Source of the DNA: Plantago ovata | Lineage: Eukaryota; Streptophyta; Magnoliopsida; Lamiales; Plantaginaceae | DNA length: 64,000 nucleotides | Assembly (NCBI GenBank): GCA_028274465.1 | Contig: CM051458.1 | Location: 57,711,253 to 57,775,252, forward strand | Direction: 5' to 3' | Shown here: positions 22,432 through 30,948 of the stretch, one piece after another | Position numbering within the stretch: position 1 is the stretch's first letter | Layout of the letters: every line of letters begins with the position of its first letter | Position numbers and translations under genes: made by a program | Notes under the pieces: model-generated | What the model was told of the DNA's origin: nothing | Database searches by the model: none | Seen by the model: only the letters and a program-made list of their open reading frames with translations

Positions 22432-22691
22432 AACGTCAAGTTTCTAGAAGCAAAATACCTCGAAGAAGAGAGGTTAGATGACATGATAGAACTTGAAGAA
22501 ATTCAAGACTTTGACACGCGCGAACATGAGTTCTCTAAATCTTCTGATTTGACTCAAGTTCAGTGGGAGCTTTCGAAGCAGACAAGGGTAATGATATGAC
22601 ACTTGCTAGGCATGTCATAGTCAGTGGGAGTCCTGTGATTAGATCAACAGTTGAAACCACACCAACAGAACCCGTTGTCAACCAACCTGTG

Positions 22692-24336
22692 TGTTGGTCC
22701 CTTTAAACAACAAGAAAAGACTAGAGGGGGGGGGTGAATAGTCTTTTCAAACTTTTGTCGTTTAAAACTTTCTCAGCAAGTACTTATTACTTTTCAGTAA
22801 TGAGGTTGCTGATACTTAACTTTCTCAGCAAGCGTAAGTTACTTTACAGTAGCTTGGTTTGCTGATACTTAAAATCAGAGAGCGGAAGTCTTTGAAACAA
22901 TAAGTGCTTTTTCAGCAAGTAAAGTGTTTCAGCAAGTGATGTGAGTGGCTGTGTACAAACAGATATAATTTGCTGAAAGCTTAATGCAGTAAGTAAATCA
23001 CACAGACGCTTTTAGAGTGGTATCTGAGAGTGGCGTAATCTCCCAACTAATCCACTTTGTCCTTTCTAGGACTGAATCCACTAAGATATGATTGAGGTTC
23101 CTTACAATCTCCTATCTAAAGCGATTCAACAGAAACCAAAGCACACTTGCTTTGTCTCCAACCTAAACTAGAGAACTCAACCTTGTTCTCCACCAAACTT
23201 GGTACTTTTAATCAGCAAAAGCTATGCTCGATTAAGTTCCCCCTGAATATCACGCCTGAAAGGGTGTATTTTCAGTTAGAGAGTTTTGGGGTGAGATAAC
23301 TTAATTATAACTTATTCAGTTACAACAAGTAATCTAAGAAACACAACTTGGAATACTTTGCAGTAAACAAGTTAGATTGTTTCTGGTGTCAAGACTTGTT
23401 CTTGTTCGAAAGAAAGAACACTTAACTAATTTCTTAGCCGAGTTTGTTCTACTTCTTCACAAGTAGCTTTTTCAAGCTTTAAGTCTTGGAACGGATCAAT
23501 GGCAGTAAGAGTGTTTGAAGGTTTGTGAATTTTAAGCACAAGTGAGAGTTTGATCACGTTGTTGACACACTTCAACTCTTTGCCGGATGACCTCTATTTA
23601 TAGTGCAAGTAAGGAGCCGTTTGAATTTCAAATCCTAAGGCTTTTGTTCCTTAACATGTCACTATCTTGCTTTTGTACTTTCAGCAGCAACCTTTGTTTG
23701 TCTTCTAGTCTTCATGTCCTTCGTGTGTAAGCTTTGCATTAAATGCACTTTTGAATAGAATTCAAACAGTAAGAGGTCACATATGTTCATCAGCAAGTGT
23801 CCATTCTCAGTTTCAGCAAGCACAACCTACTCTGTCTTTCAGATTTTCACTTATGCAATGCTGTTGCTGAAAATTTCACTTTCTGAGCAACACGTGCCTT
23901 ACCAGTCTTCAGCAATCTTCAAGTCTTCAAGTCTTCAAGTCTTCAGATCTTCAAAAGTCTTTAAGATTCTGACCGGTTTCTTATTTGCTTCAATAATTTG
24001 TTTATAATAAACAAAATACATCTTCAGCAAATGCTTCAATAGGTCATTTTCTTTTCAGAAAATCAAAGCTAAGCATCAATAAGATATTTTCTTTTCAGAA
24101 AATAAAATACATCATACGCTAAAGTGTCAATAGATTAATTTCTTTTCAGAAATTAAAGTACGTCATCCACCAAGATAAAAACTTATCTAACACCTATCTA
24201 AGTCATCAGCAAACGTTCCTCTTTTACAATGTCCTTTAAAAATTCTAAAATCCTATGGACCTTAAGAGTACTAGTTACTGGACTGTTCTTAATTTAGCAT
24301 GGTTAATTGCTCATCAAAATTACAAGTTTCCTAACA
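22692..24336 (-). repeat. 3' LTR of element F
   Basis: A 1,645-bp LTR in minus orientation, TGTTAGGAAACTTG...GGGACCAACA. The TATA box is at 23594-23602, and a homopolymer (G run on the plus strand) is at about 22725-22734. Four ~50-bp U3 units are present (about 24000-24185), as in element G. Confidence 0.92.
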
Positions 24337-24351
24337 AATTTCCCCCTTTTT
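24337..24351 (-). other. Polypurine tract, element F
   Basis: On the minus strand AAAAAGGGGGAAATT abuts the LTR start. It is the plus-strand primer and matches the tract in H at 59896-59908. Confidence 0.85.
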
Positions 24352-24599
24352 GATGTTAGCAATCCATTGCTAAATTAATTGTTACCCTTTTAGAGGTTTC
24401 TGATGTTGAATAAATCAGATGATTAATGCAAGCATACTTGAATTAATAAACAGTAAGCAGAAGTAAGTTGCATAATCAAAAACCAATAAGAGTCAAAAAG
24501 AATTCATTGCTGAAAGTTATCATTCATAAGTTTACAAGAAAGCATAGATAACAGAGAATCAGCAAACAAAAACTTTTAACAAGAAACTATTGCAGGGAC

Positions 24600-27008
24600 T
24601 TAAACTCTTTCAGAGGATTTTCTCAGAATCTCTCTTACACTCTTCTCAGCAAGAGCAGTGAATTCAACACAATCCTTCTCGTAGTTTTCCAGAAGCCTAC
24701 GGACTTGTAGTTGAAGAATTCTTGCATTTTTGCAGGCAGTATGATGATGCTTTTCAGCATTCATTTCCATGTAGTTAACTACCCACAAATGCATGCCCCA
24801 ATTGCTGGCATGGAGAAGCTGTGTATCTGAAATGTTTCTCGGATGAATCTTTCTTAACCAGAGAAGATCTTCTTCTTGATCCTGAGCAGTCAGATAGAAG
24901 TACTCATAGGGAATCAATCCAAGTTTCTTCTTAGGTTTCTTTGTTACCGGGTCAGCATAGAAAGCGATGCCAGGTGGTTTTATCAAATCTGGTTCTTGTC
25001 TAAATGTTTTACCAATGGCAACTCTTCTTACATAGACCTCAAGATTCAACCATTTCCCAGCAATATTTCTTGGGAGGGATTCTTCCCTTTGCTTTCTTTG
25101 GACCTTGAGTTCAATCCATTTGAACATCTGATTCAAACAGGCTGTAGGAAAGAACTCATTTACCAACAAATCTTCCAGCTTTAGGATCCAGCAACCATGA
25201 ATGTTTCTGATCACATTCTGAGTGGTTTCATCATTGCTGGTCTTTGTATATTCAATGCCGGAGCCAATAGCAATGTTGGCCATCCTTTTCTCTTCCTGTC
25301 TTTGCCTTCTTCTTCTTGATTTAGCTTTGTCTTGATCTCTTGCTGAAGAGTCAGACGAAAAATGCCTTGAGTGGCCAGACGGAGTTATGGCTGTTAAGGG
25401 TCTAGCTCTTATGGCTTGAGCTATTGTTTGATTGTCATCATCTTCTTCATCATCTTCATTCAGATTGTGATGACTTTCATTGTGACAGAATTCTTGAGTG
25501 TGAGCAGCGGTTTTTCTCTTTTTGGTACTTGCTGAAATTAACTCAGTTTCTGCTTGTCTTTTAGAACTTTGCTCTTTTTTAGCAAGAGGTTCTAGTGGAG
25601 GTGGCACATCAGCAGCAGGAGTAGGAGGGGTTTGATTGCTTTTTCTGGTCTTCTTTTCCCCCTTAGACATGGATTGCAACATCGGAGTGATGTGCAGAGA
25701 ATAAAACTCATTGCAATTTTCAGCAAGAGTGTTGAGGCTGTTATACTTCATGATGATTTCTTGTTGGTCAGAGTTCATTGTTGCTAACTCTTTTTGAATA
25801 ATCATCATGTTCTCTTCATGTCTTTTCTCTGTTGCGGCCTGCTCATCCATAATAGTCTGAGCTTTGACAAGAGCACTCTTTGCCAGCAAGAGAGCTTGAC
25901 TTACATCTTCTTCATAGCTCTGGTGATAAAGACTGATGTCTTTCTGAGCTATGGTTAAAGTTGTAGTGCGTCTCAGCACCGTAGCCAATATTTTTCCAAT
26001 GTCAAGTGGGCTCTCAGCAAGCAATGCCTCATCTTCAACTTTGCAGGCTTCATGGACTTTCTTTAGTGCGAGAATTCTGGGAGTAAACTCCTCAACTCTT
26101 GGGAACGGCACTAAATTAGGTGTCATGGAGTGAGCCTTAAGTTCAGTAGCAAACTGATCATCTTGTAAAAGCAACTCAGCCCTTAATGAATCTCCTTCAT
26201 AGCTGAGATAATTAGGAGGAGGAATCTGAACGACTTTTGGGTCTCGCTTGGATTGTTCATCTTCATTTTCTGACAAGTCGTCATCATCCTCAGATTCATC
26301 AAGTTGAGCGACTTTTGAGCCTTTGTCAGTAGCTTCACGTCCTTTTTGTTGAGTGGTTGCTGATGGCAACGCTTCAGACTCAACGACTGGAGTTTCACCA
26401 GTAGATAGTTGTTTCAATTGAGTTTGGGGCTCAATTACTGGAGTTTCGCCAGTAGTTAGTTTTAATTGAGTAGTTGCTGAAGGCAACGTTTGAGACTCAA
26501 TAACTGGAGTTGCGCCAGTAGTAGGTGGAAGGGATGGAACTTCCTTTGATTTTGGTCTTGAAGATTCACCAATTTCCATATCCTGCGTATGCCTTGCATG
26601 GATCACGAGACTATTTTGTAAAGCTCGTTGGTAATCTTCATCTTCTTCATCCTCAACTTCAAGGTTTTCTTCAGCAACCTTGGCATCAGAAACTGGACTT
26701 TTGCCATTTTTCAAGGCAACCCTTTTTCTGGCGTATTCTTCTTCAGTATCAGCACCTTGTACAGGTGCTTGATTTTCAGCAGCAGCAGGAGGAGGTTGAG
26801 ATTCTTGCTGAGATTGTTGTTGATTTTCATCTTCTTCTTCTTCTTCATCATCAGTCAAGATGACTAGCTCAACGTGCTTATACAAAGCAACACTTGTCAC
26901 TTCCTCTTCCTCAGTTAGTTTGTGGGGATCAGCCACCATAGGAACAAAGGAGCCTTTGAGCATCACAGCTTGTTCAGCTGGAGAGGCACTCTTAAATTTG
27001 GCCTTCAT
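24600..27008 (-). CDS. ORF3 C-terminal part, element F (802 aa)
   Basis: An uninterrupted frame following pol in Sireviruses. Its ATG (27008) is probably internal to a longer ORF3, because homology continues upstream in another frame. Order: an acidic N-terminal region with Asp/Glu runs, Gln/Pro-rich sequence, imperfect 22-residue repeats (TTGETPVIE...), a helical coiled-coil-like region, basic clusters that could be nuclear signals (KKRKTAAHTQ, SRRRRQRQEEKR), and a conserved globular C-terminus of about 200 residues starting near NVIRNIHGCWILKLEDLLVN. I see no transmembrane segment. The C-terminal part is the best conserved between F and H. SIRE1-type elements carry an envelope-like ORF here, but nothing seen supports that role. 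The function is unknown. Confidence 0.8.
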   Translation of the reverse strand: MKAKFKSASPAEQAVMLKGSFVPMVADPHKLTEEEEVTSVALYKHVELVILTDDEEEEEDENQQQSQQESQPPPAAAENQAPVQGADTEEEYARKRVALKNGKSPVSDAKVAEENLEVEDEEDEDYQRALQNSLVIHARHTQDMEIGESSRPKSKEVPSLPPTTGATPVIESQTLPSATTQLKLTTGETPVIEPQTQLKQLSTGETPVVESEALPSATTQQKGREATDKGSKVAQLDESEDDDDLSENEDEQSKRDPKVVQIPPPNYLSYEGDSLRAELLLQDDQFATELKAHSMTPNLVPFPRVEEFTPRILALKKVHEACKVEDEALLAESPLDIGKILATVLRRTTTLTIAQKDISLYHQSYEEDVSQALLLAKSALVKAQTIMDEQAATEKRHEENMMIIQKELATMNSDQQEIIMKYNSLNTLAENCNEFYSLHITPMLQSMSKGEKKTRKSNQTPPTPAADVPPPLEPLAKKEQSSKRQAETELISASTKKRKTAAHTQEFCHNESHHNLNEDDEEDDDNQTIAQAIRARPLTAITPSGHSRHFSSDSSARDQDKAKSRRRRQRQEEKRMANIAIGSGIEYTKTSNDETTQNVIRNIHGCWILKLEDLLVNEFFPTACLNQMFKWIELKVQRKQREESLPRNIAGKWLNLEVYVRRVAIGKTFRQEPDLIKPPGIAFYADPVTKKPKKKLGLIPYEYFYLTAQDQEEDLLWLRKIHPRNISDTQLLHASNWGMHLWVVNYMEMNAEKHHHTACKNARILQLQVRRLLENYEKDCVEFTALAEKSVREILRKSSERV

Positions 27009-27175
27009 ATTCTCTCTGATTTGAGCAATCAGATTGAACTCATTTGCTGAGAATATGTCATTTCGTCAGGAAGTATGGAGTGGACAAATGTTTCGAGCTT
27101 CAGCAGTGAAGATCTCTTTTTCTCATTTGAGAGATGAAGGTGAAGATCTGAGAAGTCCATTCTCCTATATCTTTG

Positions 27176-28894
27176 TCAGTTGCTGACGGACTTAGAAACT
27201 CTAGACAAAGTTGTCCTCTTGAAGCTCAAGTAAAGTTCTTCAGAACTTACTTGCTGATCTTCTGTGATGAGTACCACTTCAGTGGTCTCCTTTTGAGCCT
27301 GAAAAAGAATTTTATTTAGATCAGGATTGGTTTGGAGAATTGTTTTAGAGTTTAAATCTGAAACATGATTTACCTGCTGAGAGTCAGCAAGCTCATGTAG
27401 TACAATTTCCATTCCATGAGGAGCTGGGGTAGCATCCTCCATTTGTTCATCCTGAAATAAATTAAAATTAGACACTAGTACTAAGCTGTCAAACTTAGTT
27501 TTTATACCAAAATTATTAACTACCTGCTGAGCAGGGAGTGTTGGTTCTGGTTCAGAGGCTTCAGCAACCATCTGACTTGTATCTTGAGAAGTCTGTAGAG
27601 ATAGTATAATATTAGCAAAAGAATAAGTTTCAGAATTTGAAGTTTTACTGATGGTTGAATTAACTACCTGCTGAGGAAGGACAGGTTGTGGCTCAGTCCT
27701 TTCAGCATTAACAGTTTCTTCAGCATCTTGGACTGTTTCTTCAGCAGACTTCTGAGTTTGCTCTAACTGAGAAAGCTGTGCGGTTTCAGCAATCTCCCTT
27801 GTCTCTGAATTGACAAGTTGAGCAGAAGCAACTTGACCTTTAAGCTCACTGCTTGTCATGAAGAGTTCAATTGACTTGTTGGATGATTCTTCAATCTCCA
27901 ACTCCATTTGTTTGCTTAAATCTTCCAGTACAAGCTGGACTTTGTCAATTGAAGTCTTGGGTGAACTTGGGCCAGCATTCTCAGCATCAAGAGATGCGTC
28001 TTTGAAGGATGCTTCTTGAGTTTCAGCAACTTCAGGAACTGGTACCATTGCTATCTCAACAACTGGTCCATCAGCAAGCTGGGTTTCAGCAACTTGATGA
28101 GTTGCTTGTTCAGCAACCATCTGTTCAGCAGCATCAGCAAGTGCCGCTCTTTGCATATCAGCAGCAATGTTGCTTACTGGTTCCATGGTTTGATCATCTA
28201 GATTATCTACAAAGTAGATATCTGGGACTTGGGCAGGAATTTCATTTCCACTGCCTTGTGGTCTATTCTCAGTAGAGTTATCAACGTTAAGTTGATTGTT
28301 GAAGGCTTCCGCAAACACTTCAACATTGTTGATGTATGTTTCAGTAATTATTTCAGCAACATCTACTGGCAAATGCGTTTCAGCATTTGTCTGGGAATTG
28401 ACTGAGGGGTCTTGGACATTAGGGACTGACTCAGAAGCCAGTGTCTTCTTTCTTTTGTTACTTGTCCGTTTCCTCTTAGGTACGGGATTTGCTGATGACG
28501 CTGCAGTCTGAGTGTCATCATTAGCTTTCCTCTTTCTTCTTTTAGATTTCTCCAGTTTCCCAGAGTCATCTATTGTTGCATTTTCAGCAACGGCTCTTGT
28601 ACACGTACCTTGTTGATTTTCTACAGCAGTTTCATTTGTGTTACCACCACCAACAGCAGTTTCATCTCTAAGTTGCTGAGTGGTAACATCTGCAGCTGTT
28701 GTATACCTTTCTTGCTGGCTTGTGCTGACAACATTTGCAGTTGTTGTCTTCTTGGATTTCTTTCCAGCAATCTTAGGTACATTCTGCTTGTAGAAAGACC
28801 TTCCCACATTGCACACAGATTTCTTGATTGGCAATGGGTTTCTTAGCTGAATCCTGAAATGTTCAAGGATATAGCATATCTTGATTCCATACAT
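27176..28894 (-). CDS. ORF3 middle part, element F (572 aa)
   Basis: The reading frame upstream of the previous one, offset by a frameshift between 27176 and 27008. Homology runs on to 29040, where the copy is truncated. It opens MYGIKICYILEHFRIQL, part of a conserved segment seen in G and H, then basic sequence (KRKRTSNKRKK). A long Glu/Gln/Ala-rich disordered region follows, full of VAE and QQV. Three short segments of 75, 72 and 75 nt with GT...AG borders lie in frame (27593-27667, 27452-27523, 27299-27373). The frame ends SKSVSN plus TGA, where H reads Trp. The function is unknown. Confidence 0.75.
   Translation of the reverse strand: MYGIKICYILEHFRIQLRNPLPIKKSVCNVGRSFYKQNVPKIAGKKSKKTTTANVVSTSQQERYTTAADVTTQQLRDETAVGGGNTNETAVENQQGTCTRAVAENATIDDSGKLEKSKRRKRKANDDTQTAASSANPVPKRKRTSNKRKKTLASESVPNVQDPSVNSQTNAETHLPVDVAEIITETYINNVEVFAEAFNNQLNVDNSTENRPQGSGNEIPAQVPDIYFVDNLDDQTMEPVSNIAADMQRAALADAAEQMVAEQATHQVAETQLADGPVVEIAMVPVPEVAETQEASFKDASLDAENAGPSSPKTSIDKVQLVLEDLSKQMELEIEESSNKSIELFMTSSELKGQVASAQLVNSETREIAETAQLSQLEQTQKSAEETVQDAEETVNAERTEPQPVLPQQVVNSTISKTSNSETYSFANIILSLQTSQDTSQMVAEASEPEPTLPAQQVVNNFGIKTKFDSLVLVSNFNLFQDEQMEDATPAPHGMEIVLHELADSQQVNHVSDLNSKTILQTNPDLNKILFQAQKETTEVVLITEDQQVSSEELYLSFKRTTLSRVSKSVSN
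27299..27373 (-). other. Intron-like segment 3 in ORF3, element F
   Basis: 75 nt, phase 0, CAG|GTAAATCATG ... GATCTAAAT ... CTTTTTCAG|GCT. It is open in frame. The H equivalent is 56649-56723. Confidence 0.45.
27452..27523 (-). other. Intron-like segment 2 in ORF3, element F
   Basis: 72 nt, phase 0, CAGCAG|GTAGTTAAT ... TTTATTTCAG|GATGAACAA. It is open in frame. The H equivalent is 56499-56570. Confidence 0.45.
27593..27667 (-). other. Intron-like segment 1 in ORF3, element F
   Basis: 75 nt, phase 0, CAGCAG|GTAGTTAATTC ... TTTTGCTAATATT ... TCTCTACAG|ACTTCTCAA. It has a branch-like TGCTAAT and a terminal CAG. It is open in frame. The H equivalent is 56355-56429. Confidence 0.45.
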
Positions 28895-29040
28895 AACTGG
28901 AAAGGAAGGTGAGACCTTGTTGTCTTCTACCTTTACCTTAAATTAGTAACACAATCAACAAGCCTGTTGAAAATGTACTTAGCCCAGTTAAGTTCCGATT
29001 TATTCTCATGGATATGCATCAGCAATGGCCATCTTCTCAG

Positions 29041-29156
29041 TGTTGGTCCCTTTAAACAACAAGAAAAGACTAGAGGGGGGGGGGGGTGAATAGTCTTTTC
29101 AAACTTTTGTCGTTTAAAACTTTCTCAGCAAGTACTTATTACTTTTCAGTAATTAT
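29041..29156 (-). repeat. Minus-strand Sirevirus LTR fragment
   Basis: 116 bp matching the last part of a Sirevirus LTR in minus orientation (compare 22692-22803). It starts at the exact terminus TGTTGGTCCC, joined to ORF3 of F. It is cut at its inner end by element G, whose LTR starts at 29157. It is probably the remnant of a separate insertion or of a rearrangement. Confidence 0.85.
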
Positions 29157-29338
29157 TGTTAGGAAACTTGTAATTTTGATGAGCAATTAACCATGCTAAA
29201 TTAAGAACAGTCCAGTAACTAGTACTCTTAAGGTCCATAGGATTTTAGAATTTTTAAAGGGCATTGTAAAAGAGGAACGTTTGCTGATGACTTAGATAGG
29301 TGTTAGATAAGTTTTTATCTTGGTGGATGACGTACTTT

Positions 29339-29505
29339 AATTTCTGAAAAGAAATTAATCTATTGACACTTTAGCGTATGATGTATTTTATTTTCTGAAA
29401 AGAAAATATCTTATTGATGCTTAGCTTTGATGTAACTTATTTTCTGAAAAGAAAATGACCTATTGAAGCATTTGCTGAAGATGTATTTTGTTTATTATAA
29501 ACAAA
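29339..29505 (+). repeat. U3 repeat units with GAAA-loop hairpins
   Basis: Four hairpins occur at 29339-29356, 29389-29408, 29439-29456 and 29487-29505, that is every 48-50 nt. The first three have T-rich stems closing a GAAA loop (AATTTCT GAAA AGAAATT type). The fourth is TTTGTTTA/TAAACAAA. Between them GATGTATTT and CTATTGAAGC-like words recur. H has two units (46022-46086) and B one. Confidence 0.85.
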
Positions 29506-29924
29506 TTATTGAAGCAAATAAGAAACCGGTCAGAATCTTAAAGACTTTTGAAGATCTGAAGACTTGAAGACTTGAAGATTGCTGAAGACTGGTAAGGCAC
29601 GTGTTGCTCAGAAAGTGAAATTTTCAGCAACAACATTGCATAAGTGAAAATCTGAAAGACAGAGTAGGTTGTGCTTGTTGAAACTGAGAATAAACACTTG
29701 CTGATAAACATATGTGACCTCTTGCTGAATGTACTTGATTTTTGCGCTCCATTGTTACTGTTTGAATTCTATTCAAAAGTGCATTTAATGCAAAGCTTAC
29801 ACACGAAGGACATGAAGACTAGAAGACAAACAAAGGTTGCTGCTGAAAGTACAAAAGCAAGATAGTGACATGTTAAGGAACAAAAGCCTTAGGATTTGAA
29901 ATTCAAACGGCTCCTTACTTGCAC

Positions 29925-29933
29925 TATAAATAG
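29925..29933 (+). promoter_or_regulatory. LTR TATA box, element G
   Basis: TATAAATAG followed by AGGTCATCCGG, as in B, F and H. Confidence 0.75.
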
Positions 29934-30838
29934 AGGTCATCCGGCAAAGAGTTGAAGTGTGTCAACAACGTGATCAAACTCTCACTTGTGCTTAAAATTC
30001 ACAAACCTTCAAACACTCTTACTGCCATTGATCCGTTCCAAGACTTAAAGCTTGAAAAAGCTACTTGTGAAGAAGTAGAACAAACTCGGCTAAGAAATTA
30101 GTTAAGTGTTCTTTCTTTCGAACAAGAACAAGTCTTGACACCAGAAACAATCAAACTTGTTTACTGCAAAGTATTCCAAGTTGTGTTTCTTAGATTACTT
30201 GTTGTAACTGAATAAGTTATAATTAAGTTATCTCACCCCAAAACTCTATAACTGAAAATACACCCTTTCAGGCGTGAAATTCAGGGGGAACTTAATCGAG
30301 CATAGTTTTGCTGATTAAAAGTACCAAGTTTGGTGGAGAACAAGGTTGAGTTCTCTAGTTTAGGTTGGAGACAAAGCAAGTGTGCTTTGGTTTCTGTTGA
30401 ATCGCTTTAGATAGGAGATTGTAAGGAACCTCAATCATATCTTAGTGGATTCAGTCCTAGAAAGGACAAAGTGGATTAGTTGGGAGATTACGCCACTCTC
30501 AGATACCACTCTAAAAGCGTCTGTGTGATTTACTTACTGCATTAAGCTTTCAGCAAATTATATCTGTTTGTACACAGCCACTCACATCACTTGCTGAAAC
30601 ACTTTACTTGCTGAAAAAGCACTTATTGTTTCAAAGACTTCCGCTCTCTGATTTTAAGTATCAGCAAACCAAGCTACTGTAAAGTAACTTACGCTTGCTG
30701 AGAAAGTTAAGTATCAGCAACCTCATTACAGAAAAGTAATAAGTACATGCTAAGAAAGTTTTAAACGACAAAAGTTTGAAAAGACTATTCACCCCCCCCC
30801 CCTCTAGTCTTTTCTTGTTGTTTAAAGGGACCAACAAG

Positions 30839-30850
30839 TGGTATCAGAGC
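30839..30850 (+). other. Primer-binding site, element G (tRNA-iMet)
   Basis: TGGTATCAGAGC, two bases after the LTR. Confidence 0.92.
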
Positions 30851-30948
30851 AGGAGGTTCTTTAGCCTTCTGCACTGAACCTAGATCCCCTTAAGTGCTTC
30901 CCGTAAATCTCTTTCACTTGATCAGTTTGGTAGTGCTTTGCTGACAGG

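Larger units (their letters stand above)
17521..22691 (+). mobile_element. Copia element E, 3'-truncated
   Basis: A Ty1/copia element unrelated in sequence to the Sireviruses. It consists of a putative long LTR, an iMet primer site, a GC-rich leader, gag, protease and integrase. It is cut off before reverse transcriptase by the LTR of element F at 22692. GATAG (17516-17520) is the possible left target duplication. The gag opening (LRAVLEKQILTGPNFRDW) and the integrase resemble the Tork/TAR group of plant copia elements, a lineage call made from memory. All frames are broken. Confidence 0.8.
22692..29040 (-). mobile_element. Sirevirus element F, 3' half, minus strand
   Basis: Read on the minus strand: ORF3 (29040 down to 24600), a short 3' non-coding stretch, a polypurine tract and the 3' LTR. 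gag and pol are missing. At 29040/29041 the ORF3 sequence meets the terminus of another minus-strand LTR. It is inserted in element E; CTGTG (22687-22691) is the possible left duplication. Its ORF3 is the best preserved in the window. Confidence 0.85.
29157..30836 (+). repeat. 5' LTR of element G
   Basis: 1,680 bp, the longest Sirevirus LTR here. Ends are TGTTAGGAAACTTG and GGGACCAACA. The TATA box TATAAATAG is at 29925-29933, four U3 hairpin units lie at 29339-29505, and an 11-base C tract is at 30792-30802. The 14-base start word recurs inside the element at 36915. Confidence 0.93.

Noticed and set aside
26525..26867. Open frames rich in Leu/Phe on the plus strand within element F
   Set aside because: Antisense of acidic and Gln-rich ORF3 sequence; no homologue in the H orientation.
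29339..29505. Regular ~50-nt repeats resembling a CRISPR array
   Set aside because: This is a plant LTR, the units are diverged palindromes, and no spacers or cas genes exist. They are U3 repeats.
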